Part shown: positions 26,034 to 38,200 of the stretch, one piece after another
Numbering within the stretch: position 1 is the first letter of the stretch
Layout of the letters: each line of letters opens with the position of its first letter
Source: Osmia lignaria lignaria
Lineage: Eukaryota; Arthropoda; Insecta; Hymenoptera; Megachilidae
Assembly: GCF_051020975.1 (NCBI RefSeq)
Contig: NC_135039.1
Coordinates: forward strand, 13,614,692-13,678,691
Direction: 5' to 3'
DNA length: 64,000 nucleotides
Notes under the pieces: model-generated
Databases searched by the model: none
Told to the model about the DNA's origin: nothing
The model's input: only the letters and a program-made list of their open reading frames with translations
Translations under genes and position numbers: made by a program

Positions 26034-26066
26034 CTAACTTTTTCATTTTCTATTTTGCAGGTGAGT
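26034..26066 (+). promoter_or_regulatory. heph: Recursive splice (ratchet) site 2
   Basis: Seen: branch-point match CTAAC at 26034-26038, pyrimidine tract TTTTTCATTTTCTATTTT, GCAG ending at 26060, and directly after it the donor GTGAGT at 26061-26066. The architecture matches site 1: branch A 23-26 nt from the AG, strong tract, zero-length exon, and a second donor downstream at 26115. It lies 13,161 nt after site 1 and 19,268 nt before the heph exon, so the two sites divide the long intron into pieces of similar order. A TTAA-associated repeat ends only 34 nt upstream of the branch point. Confidence 0.72.
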
Positions 26067-26114
26067 GTCCCGGAATTCCAGTACGCTCGAGGGACAGGCG
26101 CGTCCCTGACGATG
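26061..26114 (+). CDS. heph: Candidate 54-nt phase-0 microexon / recursive-splicing exon 2
   Basis: Segment between the ratchet acceptor at 26060 and the donor ATG|GTAAGC at 26115. It is 54 nt and open in frame 1, reading VSVPEFQYARGTGASLTM. Frame 2 starts with a stop; frame 3 is also open. Compared with the 42-nt segment at 12900, the first seven codons keep V, S, P, F and Q using different third bases, with an I/V and a Y/E change, and an RG follows in both. The last codon is ATG, so joining to 45329 gives M-RGSDEL. It is either a cassette exon adding 18 residues upstream of the NLS exon, or a recursive-splicing exon normally skipped. I do not recognise the peptide from known PTB isoforms. 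Confidence 0.42.
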
Positions 26115-29008
26115 GTAAGCCATAAAGCAATGTAGCTCGCGTTTCATCCCCGGCGTACGACCAGCTTCAGCACCGCGTGGCCCCATTCCCGCTTCCCATC
26201 CCCCTATCCAACCGCCCTGGTCTCGGCTAATACCCCGAGACATCCTTCTTAATTAACGTCTCGCGATATATATATATTCCGTTCGTTTGCGCGATTAAGC
26301 GACTTCCCGGTCGACGATCCCTCTCGTTGACGACGCGGAAACGCCTTAAACGTCCTTTGAGAAACCAAGCTTTCGTGGCTTGACCGAGTCCTTGTAATTG
26401 ACAGCCCTGTACCAGCAATTTTAACACGCTTCTGTCGTTGCATTTTCATGCTGAAAATTTTCAGAAAATATCGAATCACCTTTGAAGAGATAGAGGGGTG
26501 TATTTCAAACACAAGACATTTATCTATCCTTTCAACAACAACAAATCAAGTCTCGTTTTACAGTTACCCTCTTGCGCTCCTTTCTACCCTTGCCCGTCTA
26601 AAATAAGACGCGTCCCGGGAGGGGTGGAGACGAATGTGTTTGTATATCATCAGGGTGGCCGCTAAGGGGTGCAACTCGCGAAAAATCGCTCCGGGCCACT
26701 GGGGTAAAACGTGACATCCTCGTTGACGTTGAATCATTGTTTCAAAAATGCTGTTGCTAAGGGTGCACGGTTTCTTCGGGTGCACAAATGCATTTCATTC
26801 AAAATAATTATACATAAAAAAATTTATAATTAAGCCTTCATCCCTTGCACGAGGTTCTAACGACCCCCATTCGTTTCGTCGAACGGAACTCCACCTCCTC
26901 TTCGAAGAGTACGAATTTCCAGGAGATCTTTGGGATCTCCTGTTCCTTGCGCCAGGATATCGCGTTATACGTCACATGATAGATTACTATCAGTCGGGGG
27001 ATGTTGAGCCGCGAATACGTCACTCCGTCGCGAAAATAGATTTCTCGCGCGATTCGTGGCACGGAAATTCCATTCGTCGTCGGCTGAACTTCGAGGCACA
27101 CGGAAACGGCGATACAAGGGGCGGGGGGAGAGGAAGGGAGGAAAATGTGCTCGAGGGATTTCGAAGCTAGGAATCCTCCGCTCCTCGCGAGGGTCAATTA
27201 TTGGCAGGCTGCCTAAAGCGTCGGAAAATGAAAAGATATCGCTGCTCGTGGGCTTACCGACCAACCCAGATCGCTTCGATATTGATTTTCTTAGCGTTGT
27301 TTGTTCCCCTCTGATACTGTCTGCCGGATGAATTTCGTTTTCCCCGAACTTACCATTGTTTCGCTTTATAAATTCAAAATCATTGAATCCCTGGATTTAC
27401 AATCCGAGGATTTCAATTTTTTCAGATTAAAATTCCAAGATCTATTAAAATAACAAAAGGTTCTCGATTTCTCAAATTTCATTTAAATCATCTCGTCACC
27501 TTTCGATTTTATGAAAGCTTTCCGTTGTTCATCGACAGAAATAATACCGAAAAATTAATTTATAGTTTCCTATATTAGAAATTTCTCAGGAAAATAGATT
27601 TGAAAATTCTGAGAAAGCTTCGTGAAAAAAATAAAAAAAATGTCGAACAAATTCTTCCTTTTAAGCGACTCCGTCACACCTTTTCATCCCCGCCAAAGAA
27701 GCTTTTCGTTTGCTCTTCGATGAAAAATACGAGCTGTAGTATGTCGGACGGGATCGAGGGTATTCAATGTACACGGAAATGAGCGTGCACTTTCGCGGGT
27801 TTCAGCTTCAAAGGATCCTCTCTCGTCTTTTCTTCCGGCCCGAACTTTCGGCTCCTACCAAAGACACCGGCATTTTTCACCTTATACAGTTTCGAGAGAA
27901 AAAAGAAAGGAACTCCCCGGCGAGCTTCTGTCGTTTCGTCGACCTGCGTCGAGAGATTAATCATCCAACGAAGCGGGGGGAGGGTAATTAATCGTACACT
28001 GATCAGGGATGAGAATCTTAAGAATGTTCATTCGTTCTTCGAATTAAAATACAAGACTGGATGAATTGAAATTAAATTTTATAGTGATTTCTTTTTTTTC
28101 AAAATATTTTTAGAAGCATAAATGTTATTTTTTGGTATGGTCTTAAATGATGATTCAAAGAGCGAGAGACTGCACGAGACACCGTTGGGACGGTCTTAAA
28201 GTGCCTCGGAAAGGAGAAAAATGGTGGCACGGGACACACGCGAAAATCCAACCCTATTTCGCTTTCAATTTGTACCTCGTCAAAGGGGCGTAAACAATTT
28301 CCAGAATGAAACTCGTATACGTCTTGCGAAAGGCTTTCTTCGAGACGTGTACAAAGGATTCGTGAGTTCTGTGATTTTTCAGAGATAAACTAACTTCCAA
28401 TGTAAATTCGAAACAGGAAATTTTAATACCGTTAAAATTATCAAATCGACAATTGTTAGACGATAAAGTATCTTAATACCCGAAGAATCGTTGGAAGTGC
28501 ACAAAGAAAGAAAACAGCAGGCAGAGTCGAAATCCAAGAGGGGGGGGAGGGAGGTCGGCTTATCCCCTTTTCCAGGCGATTTACGTGCGAAGTTCACGTG
28601 GAAGGAAGAGAATCGTTTATCACCTGACGAGCTAATAGATAACACGGTGGTTACGTGTTCGAGGTTCGAACGGTGCCAAACCTCTCCCAGAATCCACTTT
28701 ATCGGTCTCGATCGACCGGCAGCTGCGGCCTCCAGGCTCTGGCAATTCCGTCTCGACTTCGAACTTCCGGCGAATGCTCGGTCTGCCGGAAGTGCGTAAC
28801 TCTTTACGGACGACGTGACCCTTAACCGAACCACTGATCCTCGCGATAATCCCTGGAACAATTCACGAATCTTCCAAACTTAGAAAATCTTGTACGTTCG
28901 ATATTATCACAGTGATCGTTTATTTCATTTATTTTTTAATTAAAGATTCAGTAATACTCAATGTTTCTATTAGTATTCCCGGTAAATCTACCTTCTTCCA
29001 AAATATAT

Positions 29009-29369
29009 GTGGGGGTTATGAGCGGAGCATATGGCGCCCCTATTTCCTCTGATAGCCGCAAGGTGTCGCGCGTGTAGCTCCATCCTTTCTCGCAAGTGCT
29101 CCGTCACGGGCCTCGTTGATATATATATACCGCAGTTCACCAGAGTCCGTAACTGCGACGCGCAGGTTGGAAGGTGGTGGGGGAACGCAGCGAGCTCTCC
29201 GCTAATCGCTTTCTACTTCGTTTGGGAGTATCGCCAATCAGGGCGAAGATGCGTACTGGAGATGCGCGAAGAACGAAAACGGGTCTTTTCGCAGTTATGG
29301 ACTACGGTATACAAGATCCGTGAATATAGAACCCAAACGTCTGGGGCAGGGACTGTCCGTCAGCTCCAC
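29009..29369 (+). mobile_element. GTGGGG...CCAC element carrying a nested insertion
   Basis: Begins GTGGGGGTTATGAGCGGAGC, shares AAGGTGTCGCGCGTGTAGCT and CATCCTTTCTCGCAAGTGCT with the copy at 47199, and ends GTCAGCTCCAC. After removing the 177-bp insert the body is about 179 bp, against 188 bp for the other copy. Ends are weakly inverted (GTGGGG / CTCCAC). Non-autonomous. Confidence 0.8.
29131..29307. mobile_element. 177-bp insertion inside the GTGGGG element
   Basis: Flanked by TATAC at 29126-29130 and 29308-29312. The copy at 47199 has a single uninterrupted ATATATATACAAGAT at this point, an empty site. The insert carries inverted sub-ends AGTCCGTAACTGCGA near the left and TCGCAGTTATGGACT at the right. 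This looks like a transposed element with a 5-bp target duplication, though an AT-run rearrangement cannot be excluded. Confidence 0.65.
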
Positions 29370-31520
29370 TAAAACGAGTTTTCTGGTGGATCATATATAA
29401 AAATTTAAGTTTCCGACTATCGTAAGAGGAACAACGAGGGCAAAGGAGAGGAAGCAATTGCAGCAAGGCGATATTTCTCGAACAGGAGACCAGTGTGTCG
29501 ATCAGGAGGAAAGGGTCCAAAGGGAGTAAGAAGAGGAGCTTCGAGTCCTATTTCATCGGGTTTCCCGATGAGAGTTTGGCTTCTCTAGCTTCTGATGACT
29601 CGTGAAACTCCTCGAGACGACCATAAGCCGATATATTTATTGCGAGATACTTCTGAGACCAGCTCCCCCGACGGGGGAGTCGATTTACTAAATAAGACCG
29701 GAAGTGGATTGCCTGTGACATCAGCGTCAAACTTCTTCTACCTTTGAGGTAGGATTTCAAAGGGATTTGTTTTTCTCTTTTACCTTCCTGATCAACGATC
29801 GACTCGGAGACGATGATAAGAAGTTGGTACGTTAAAAAATTGTAGGCCCTTCTTGATTTAATTAGAAAAATTGAAAGGAAACAGCGGAATACATTAACTC
29901 GTTACGATGAAGGCTGAAAGAAATCCATAATTTCCCGGAAATTTCTTGAATAGAAACAGGTCGACGTGTTTTTCAGAGAAATTCTAAGCGGCTACAATCG
30001 TATCGGCGCGTTTGAGTGCGTTACAAGCGTCTCGTTTCACCCCCTTTTCACCGGCAAACCCCCCACCATCCCTCCTCTATGTTGTTCACAAGAGAGAAGC
30101 GTTCCAAAAAGATAACCGCGGACACCTCGTTTCCGGTTTCTCGGTCTCTATAGACGCGTCGACACGCAAACGAGGCCAGCCGGCATTATTACAGTCGCTT
30201 CCCTCCTTCTGCACAGAGGGTGCAGGGTTGGTTGGCCTGGCTCGTTGAAACTGGCACGGAGAATTCTTTTTCTGCCACTTCGAGACGCTTTCATGCTCTC
30301 TGCCAACCGATTTTCTACCGGAAAATGCTTAATCGTGTTGTTTGCTGAATTTTCAAAAGAGATCTTATCAAATGGAGGGTTAATCTTTGGAGAAAATTTT
30401 TCAAAAGTGTCTTGGAATTTTTTTTCTCTTCATATTGGCTCAAGTGGATTAAGGAAGATGATGATGGTTGATTTAAAAACGGGGTTAATTGGCGAAAAAT
30501 ATTTTGCTAAAGAGATTTTTATTTATTTATATTTTCTTAAGTATGCGGAATTGGGGCGAATGAAAAATTGAAGTCACGTGAAAGGGGATGAAGAATCGAT
30601 GGGTCAAGGGATGAAGCTGAGAAACTTACACGCGCGAGTGGGAATTAACGCACGGCTCGTCGACGCGAGGGTTGAAAACGCGTCGTCCAGCAAATATTAA
30701 TGCGCTCATTAGCCCCGCTTCGTATTCATGCTATGAAAATTCATCGTTTATTATGTAACGATCGCCAACGGCCCTCCTCGCCCTCGATAAAATCGCGATT
30801 AACGATTAATGACCAGCGATGAACGATTTTCGATCACCTCTGTCCTCTTCACTTTAATCGTCGATTTTAATTTAATGGGTCGATGGGTCCTGTAAATGTT
30901 ATTGTTTATCCTGATCAGTTCCTTTTCAGAAAAAGAATTATCCATTTTATGCTATCAGTTTTATAACATTTTTATCGTATTTTATAGTATTTTTTTTTTT
31001 AGAAATCAAAATTTATAAGAGAATAAGAAATAGGGGATGATTTTTTCGCGATTGAAAGCAATCCTTAAATTTCGATCTCAGCAGAGAAAAATTAATTTTT
31101 TCCACGAAATCTCACTTTCCTCAGCATCGTGCAAGAATCACGCAGAATTTTTCCCGGAATTCGCTCCACCCTTAATCGAGTTGCCCTTAATCGACCAGCC
31201 TAATTTTCAATGATACCCAGAGATATCCCCCCGGGCTGGCGAAGAACCAGGGAAAAAGTTAACACTAAGGGTGCGGCAACGGATTCGTTGTTTCTTTGCT
31301 TTCTTCCATCCATTCACATTAATCACTGGTTCGGGACGGGGCAGGGGGGTGGTCTTTTCCTTCCTCTCGTTTTGTTCTCGCGGCGTACCGTGTTGCAAAC
31401 GCCGCTTTAATGGGTTTCTTGGAAACGAACACCGTGGCCGCGATAAACATCGATAAAGTCTGCTCGAGCTCTTTTGCCATGCTTCTTTTATTCAGCCTAC
31501 GAGTAAAAGAGACAACAATT

Positions 31521-31926
31521 TAAGGGATGTTGAGAAACTTGGGGGTGGATTTTTTATTCTAATTCTAGATCTTTGGCAAATTGAAAGAAATAGAAATTTT
31601 TGGAAAAATCATTAACCTTCTGGGATTGAAATCATTATCTACCCCTAAAATATTTTAAGGGGCGTCGAGAAACTTCGGGGTGGATTTTTTATTCTAATTC
31701 TAGATCTTTGGCAAATTGAAAGAAATAAAAATTTTTGGAAAAATCATTAACCTTCTGGGATTGAAATCATTATCTACCCCTAAAATATTTTAAGGGGCGT
31801 CGAGAAACTTCGAGGTGGATTTTTTATTCTAATTCTAGATCTTTGGCAAATTGAAAGAAATAAATATTTTTGGAAAAATCATTAACCTTCCGGGGTTGAA
31901 ATCATTATCTACCCCTAAAACATTTT
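31521..31926. repeat. Tandem array, 135-bp unit, 3 copies
   Basis: The unit starts at 31521, 31656 and 31791, each with GAGAAACTT, then GTGGATTTTTTATTC, and closing with ATTATCTACCCCTAAAA. Copies differ at a handful of positions. No coding content. Confidence 0.95.
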
Positions 31927-34505
31927 GGATCACTTTTTCAGCGACGCAAAGCTAGAAATAATCGAATATTTCCGGGTTCCTGTTTTCCTCGGGAAAGGGG
32001 TTCAATTTCTATGGCGATATAATTTTCTTCCTGTGGCCAGCAACCCTTATCTTGACCAGGGTCGCAGATAAATTTTCGGATGACAGTAAGATGGATGAAG
32101 GACGGGGTGGAAGGCAGGTCGAGCAATTTAAAACCGGCCAAGACGGACAATTTAAATTTTTCGCACTACCCTCAACCATCTGCAATTACTCCACCCCGGT
32201 CAAGGGGTGGGAGCGAAAAAAGAAGCGCGAAAAGAGACGCGATTCTAGCAACTCGCGGGTAATTGCTGGCTGCCATAATTGCTTCGCTTCGATACCATCT
32301 TCCGACTGTTGGTCGGGGGTTGAAACAACCCCTCTGGAACTCTTTGTGTCGCAGAGATGACTGATAGTTAAAGTCTTCTTTTATTATTTCCAGTTCTTAA
32401 TATTTTTGGAATATTATTTGAAAATGATGGGGGGTGGTTTTATTAATATACACTTTTCAATCAATTTATGACAGTTATTTTATTTTGCTACATAAAGATA
32501 CAAAGAAAGCAAAGCAGTGTTAAGTACAAAATATTCTTTTCTTGCTCATCACCCTCTGTTTAAATAAAATCGTTTCAAACCACCCCTAACTACAAGAAAG
32601 ATGTGCAGAAGAAATTAATCACAGATTTACGTAATCAAACGATAAATCCTGTTCTGTATCGAACGTGCAACTCTTCGAGTAAATATATAAATGGGCTGGT
32701 GGGTGCCGTAAGGGGGTTGGGACGGGGATGTTGCAAGTTTTCACGGACGCGCAGGTGCGAGGAGAAAAAACTCACGAAATAAATCTCGTGGCCAACACAG
32801 TTTCACCTGTAAGAGAGACCAGCTCACCCCCCTCATCCCCTAACCTAACCTGTAGGAAAAAGAGCGGGAAGAAGAGTGACAGAAATAATCTGGAAGGAAC
32901 GTTGCCGGATTATTACAGAATTTTCCTTTCTTTTTTCCTGCAATCACTGTCTCCCTTTTTTCGCGCCCGTTCCTCCGAGTTTCTTTTTCTTGTACGCTTA
33001 GGAGCAACCGGAAGTCGTTCCATCTTTCTTGCGACAACGCTCGGATTACGTCGTTTAATTGTTTCTTAAGCTAGATCGACCACTTGGCAAATGTGTTCTA
33101 CTTTCGTTCTTCTAAGATTTCTTCAGATGTTAAACCACGAAAGGGTTAATTTGCAATATTTTTCATTTTTCTTTTTTACTAATAATTAATTTCAGAATTT
33201 GAAAAATGCTATTATTTCATTTTTCTCGCAAATATTAACGATAAATTAATGGAATTTTTATCACGACTGGAAAATTCCAAGATTTCGTTAAAAATACTTT
33301 TATGAAAGGTTTAGAAAGCTTCCCTATCGTTCGTTTGTTCCGTATCGAATCGTTGTCGCGTTTTTCGAGACGATCGATCTTCGATAGGCGTTTTTGATTA
33401 GGCCAAGGATCGGGATTAAACCCTGGAGCAGCTGTCCGCGTGGGTGTTCTCGTTTGCAGCGGAAAAACCAGCGTCTTCCCTTTTTAATCTGGTTCGTTCT
33501 TCCAAGAAAATTACGTTAGTCCCAGGATCGATTCCCTTGGATCAAGGAATTGCTAATAATAAGATGAGACTACTTTGAAATAGCAATACCTTACCTTGTT
33601 AAGCAAACAGGTATCCAAATTAAATACTGAAAAATAGTGAATTTTTAAAATTTCTTTCCTTGTTTTTATATATTTTTTTTATTTACTTTAGGTTTTCTTT
33701 TATCATGGAAAATATCAATTCTGATAGGAAATATTATCCTTTTTTATTTTCTTATTTCCATTTGTGAATATTACAATTTATCATTTTCTAGCAAATTTTC
33801 CAAAACATTTCCCAATTTTTAAAATTATTTTAATCGATTATTTTAATTTTGAAAACTATACAGACATCAGCAATATTATTTTCATTTTCAACGAATGGAA
33901 AGAACTATAATAGACCATGAATAATTTCACTCTGACATTCGATATTTCCATTCCCTTTTCCTACCTTTCAAAAACTTCACATTTCCCTACAATATTACAA
34001 TCTTCCTCGAATTCCCCAGCGATATTGTTATTTCATCGACGGCGTATCCGATATTCAGTTTCTTTTCAATTCATTCGCCGGTTCATTTTCGCCGATGGCT
34101 AACGCAATATCAACGTTAGACGTAACACACACGGCTTGAATATCTCGCGAGATCGACTTTCTCCTCCATTGATGGCGCATCTGCACCATCGAGCCTCGTT
34201 TCCGGTCGGCTTAGCCGGTCTACCCAGGGTATCCTGTAAAATATTAATACGAATGCTGTCGGATAGGGTGAAAATTCGATACTACCTACTCTACTTCGTA
34301 CTGTCGCTTCCACCCATACCCCTTCGACATTTCTTATGGTGTTCGTCTCCCTTCCATCTCCCGTCTGTGCGTATATTGGGTGTCTTATTCACATTTAGGG
34401 TGACATTACGTTTTCTTCTTGTCGAACAAGAACAGATACGAGATATCGTTTCGAAAGGGGATCCCTAATATAAAATTTTAGCTTCGAATATTTATTCATT
34501 TCGGG

Positions 34506-34560
34506 GGCTCTCTCCGTGGTCCGCCGTCTTGAGGCTCTCTCCATGGTCCGCCGTCTTGAG
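34506..34560 (-). mobile_element. GGCGGACCATGG-family end with duplicated core
   Basis: Two copies of the inverted core, GGCTCTCTCCGTGGTCCGCC at 34506 and GGCTCTCTCCATGGTCCGCC at 34532, 26 bp apart. The sequence before it (ATAAAATTTTAGCTTCGAAT) is shared with the 39.5-kb copy. Confidence 0.65.
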
Positions 34561-34747
34561 CGCCGAAAGGTTTTTATTAATATCTCAAAAACTAATAATT
34601 ACCCGAAGCTGAAATTTTATATCCAAGGTCCATTTACCCCCACAACTCTTCCAAATATCATGTCGATCCCCGTCAGGGGTGTTTCGGTACAACAGCTGTA
34701 TTTTCCTGTTTCCTTTGGCTGGGATCCAAGGTGTACTGATTTATGCA

Positions 34748-34885
34748 ACACCCTGTACAGAGAACACTTGCTAGACCTAGAATTCACGTTACACCAAGCT
34801 CGAAACGTATTGCTAACAGAGAATATTCAATGCACTGGTCAGGTAAATATTCGATGAACCTGACTCCTTCGAATATACAGGGTGT
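34748..34885. mobile_element. Possible short element with ACACCCTGTA ends
   Basis: ACACCCTGTA (34748-34757) and TACAGGGTGT (34876-34885) are perfect 10-bp inverted repeats 138 bp apart. ACAGGGTGT ends are common in insect Tc1/mariner-like elements. No clear target duplication; the interior is unlike the 55.9-kb candidate. Confidence 0.4.
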
Positions 34886-35239
34886 CTGAGAAGGAAGAAC
34901 TGAAAAATTATCGATAATAATTTGTTAATATTCGATGACAGACCTGGAAACATTTCTGAAAGGTGACAGAGGAACGGGTCCAGGAAAAGGGTAGCTAAAA
35001 ACCGTACAATTCTCTGGCTCTGCCTCGATTTCTCTAGAGGTTCGTTAAACAATTTCCCGATGAAAATTCTCGCCGACGGAATCGAAGGAAGCATGCACCA
35101 GGGCGGTTTAATCGTGAAAAACGTGGTTCGAGGAACGAGCTAGCTCGCCTTGGAAAAAGAACTCGACGGGCTAACTCGATTTACGAAATTTCCATATTTA
35201 TACGGGGCCACTCCATCCCGTAGAGTATACACTACGCGA

Positions 35240-35252
35240 GTGTGTGTGTGTG
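35240..35252. repeat. GT microsatellite
   Basis: Six GT units. Confidence 0.8.
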
Positions 35253-38200
35253 TACGTGGTTTTTCTCTTGTTTTCCTTTCGATGGACTAAAAAGCAGCAA
35301 GGGAACGGTTGAGAAAAAAAAGGAACCCCTTCGTCTGCAAGCAATTCTAAAATCTCAATTTTACAGACTAATTTGTCCATTATTTATAAAATACTTTCTA
35401 GAATTCTTATTGAAACCTCCCATGACATTTTTCCTTATTTTATTCAATTAGCACCTTTTCTTTTTTAAATTGTCTTAAAATATTTTTAAATGGTCAGAGC
35501 CATTTTTAAATGTCCAGTGTTTCCAAAAAGTGATCGATGGAGCATAGAACTCAATTAAAATCCAATAGTCCTGAAACGGCAGGACGAAGGGCGGGTTGAT
35601 TCAATTTGGAGTGTCTGACAGGAGCGGACCATTGGAAACGGCACCGGTGGGAATGGAAAATACGCGAAAACTCGGCAACGCGTCGCCATTCTTTCGCGAT
35701 ATTTTATCCGGACTATTTATTGTATATATCTGGGTCGCGTATTTTCGCGTTTGCGTCGCCGCGCATCCTGGGACGAAGGGATTTGATTTACGCGCCACGC
35801 TACGCTCGTACGTTCTCGCGCGGACCGAAACTTCTCGAGGCTGGATGTGTTATCGATAGACTGGTTGGATTTGCAATTGCTTTTGTTTTATTATAGAGTA
35901 TAGTGTAAAGTTTCCTTTGAGATAGGTTTTGTGGACTTGAGATTTGAAATGGCATTTATTTTAAGAAGTTTGTAGACGAAACTTGGTTCACCTATGTTCT
36001 TAATTCAAGGTTCTCGATGGAAATTCTTATATACTTTTATAAAATCCCAAAATCGGTACTAAAATGGAGAAGAAGGCATTGGAATCTGTCGTTCAGAAAG
36101 GGAGAAAGGAAGGAAAAGGAGGATATCGAGTAATGGGGAAGAGGGGAGGGAAAGAAATAGAAGAGTTTCCCTTCCAACTCTTCGAATGGAATTACTTAGC
36201 TCATCCGTCGCCTGAGGGATCCTTCTGATCGCCTTTAGCACACCCTGCTCTAAAGGAAATAAAGTAACTCGTGGGTTCTTTAATATTTGTGGACTAACAA
36301 GCTCAGCGATTCGGTTTACAAGATACCCTGCCTCGATACAGATACTTAATTTATTTCCCATTTCTAACTTTCCCATTTCGAATTTTTGATACAAGAAAAC
36401 CATAACAAATCATATTTTTCATAGAAAGTCTATGGAAACAGAAGGACCTCGCACGAGTTCCTTCGATGCAATCGAAAGCAGGTCGTTGAAATTTAATTTT
36501 GAATATTGCCGACCCTGTTGTTTTTCCTTCGAGGAAGGAAAACATTTTCCCGGCACGTGCAGCGAGGGACACTTTCGATATTACGACGGAAAGGTATTTC
36601 TATCAGCTCGTTAAGAAATTACTGTGCTCCGAGGACGTTTACCCTCTTGAAACCCAGCCCGTTTCGTGTTTCTCGTGTTCGAAAAATATGTAATGACCTT
36701 TTCTAACGTTACCATTACAAATTTAATACGTATAATTTGAAGGAATATTGAGAAAAAGATCGGAGTGCAAAAAATACCTTAACCCAACCTGTTCGATCAT
36801 TTACGACTGTACTTTCGCTAACTCTGAAATATTGCGGTGTAAAATATTGTACTACAGGGAATTAGTGTTTTAAAAGTAGATTATTGGTGTTTTACGGCAT
36901 CGTAAATCGGCTCTCCCATAAAGATGGAGCATGGTTGACCAGCATCCCGAGCAGATGTAGTTTCGAACACCTACGAGTACCTTACTTTATGGTGGTATTT
37001 TGCTATCAGAGGCAGATCATTCATGTTTTATATTATAAATATAGAATTTCAATGGTATTTTTTGTTAATAATATGAAGAAATAACGTTGATCAGACGAGT
37101 CGAATGATAAGAAACGAGGAAACACGAATGATTATTATTACCATATTAATGGGTACATCCAACGAAGAAACTTTTTTAATATTCACCACTTAACAAGTTG
37201 TTTAACTTTTAATAACCAGAGAAGTGGTTCCAGCAATTTGTTGGAACAAGTTCTAGCTCGGTAAAAACACAATGCTTTTCCTTTTAAGCACTCTTTTCCT
37301 CTGTCCCAGTGCTTCTCTTTCAAAATGTTGTAGCTTTTCATAATAGTGATCGAGTTTGAAGAGTAAACGATGTTTAACACTTCCCTGAAATTTTTCATTT
37401 CTTGCAATTTTCAAAATGAATTGTACAAATATCTTTTTATAGTTAATGATTTATGTATATGTATATATTCGTAAAGGAAGAAGATAAAATAGGCGTTTGG
37501 AAAAGAAGAAATTGCAAGTTTCTCGTAAAGGGTGAAGACTCGCAGCTTGAAGTTAACAAAAGCGGAAGCAGCGAAAGGAAGAGAACGGAAACACGAATGA
37601 AAACCTTGCACACGGTTCAAAAGGAACGATAAAGCTGTTGAAAGAAGCCGATTGGCTGGTAGTGTCCTGTTGTGGATCCTACGAGACATCAACGATGTTG
37701 TAAAATAATGCCTTTACTGTCTGACGTTGGTGGTTCGATCGTAAAGAAAGCTTTCTATTTATTCTTTTTCTCTGTTTCATATTGGGACATTTTTTTCCAG
37801 TCGTGTAATTAATTAGGGATACCCGAACTAATTTATGTGCTTATAATTAATATAATCAGAAAATATTTCAAAAATTTCTGAGTCTTGATTAAAATTTCCC
37901 AAGAAAATTAATTAAAACACCATCTATCAATTTATCCATAATCAACCATATTAACAACGACAAAAATAAAATTTCATTTCCATTTTCTTTGAACGAAAAC
38001 AGATTCCCAATTTGACCCTTTAATATCATCGAAAATATATGTGGCCAAGCATTTCCCACAAATTTTCCTTTTCCTCCCCGTGAACAGGGAAGGTGGCCGG
38101 CCACAAATGGCCATGTTTCGCGGGTCACGATATACCGGAGTCGATCGACGGTAAAATCGAGCCATCGAACGCCGGTCGACAGCCATTTTTCCCCGCCACA

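Larger units (their letters stand above)
12942..26060 (+). other. heph: Upstream heph intron, segment between ratchet sites
   Basis: 13.1 kb without a supported exon. Holds small TTAA-associated hairpins, the large foldback at 14.9-15.3 kb, a diverged repeat core at 19539, the 20-bp array at 21.1 kb, the 95-bp foldback MITE at 24.27 kb, a cruciform-type palindrome at 24.55 kb and a repeat copy ending at 26000. The stretches 15.3-19.5 kb, 19.6-21.1 kb and 21.3-24.2 kb show only ordinary AT-rich sequence with GC-richer patches near 17.1-17.8 kb; I see nothing else in them. Confidence 0.6.
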
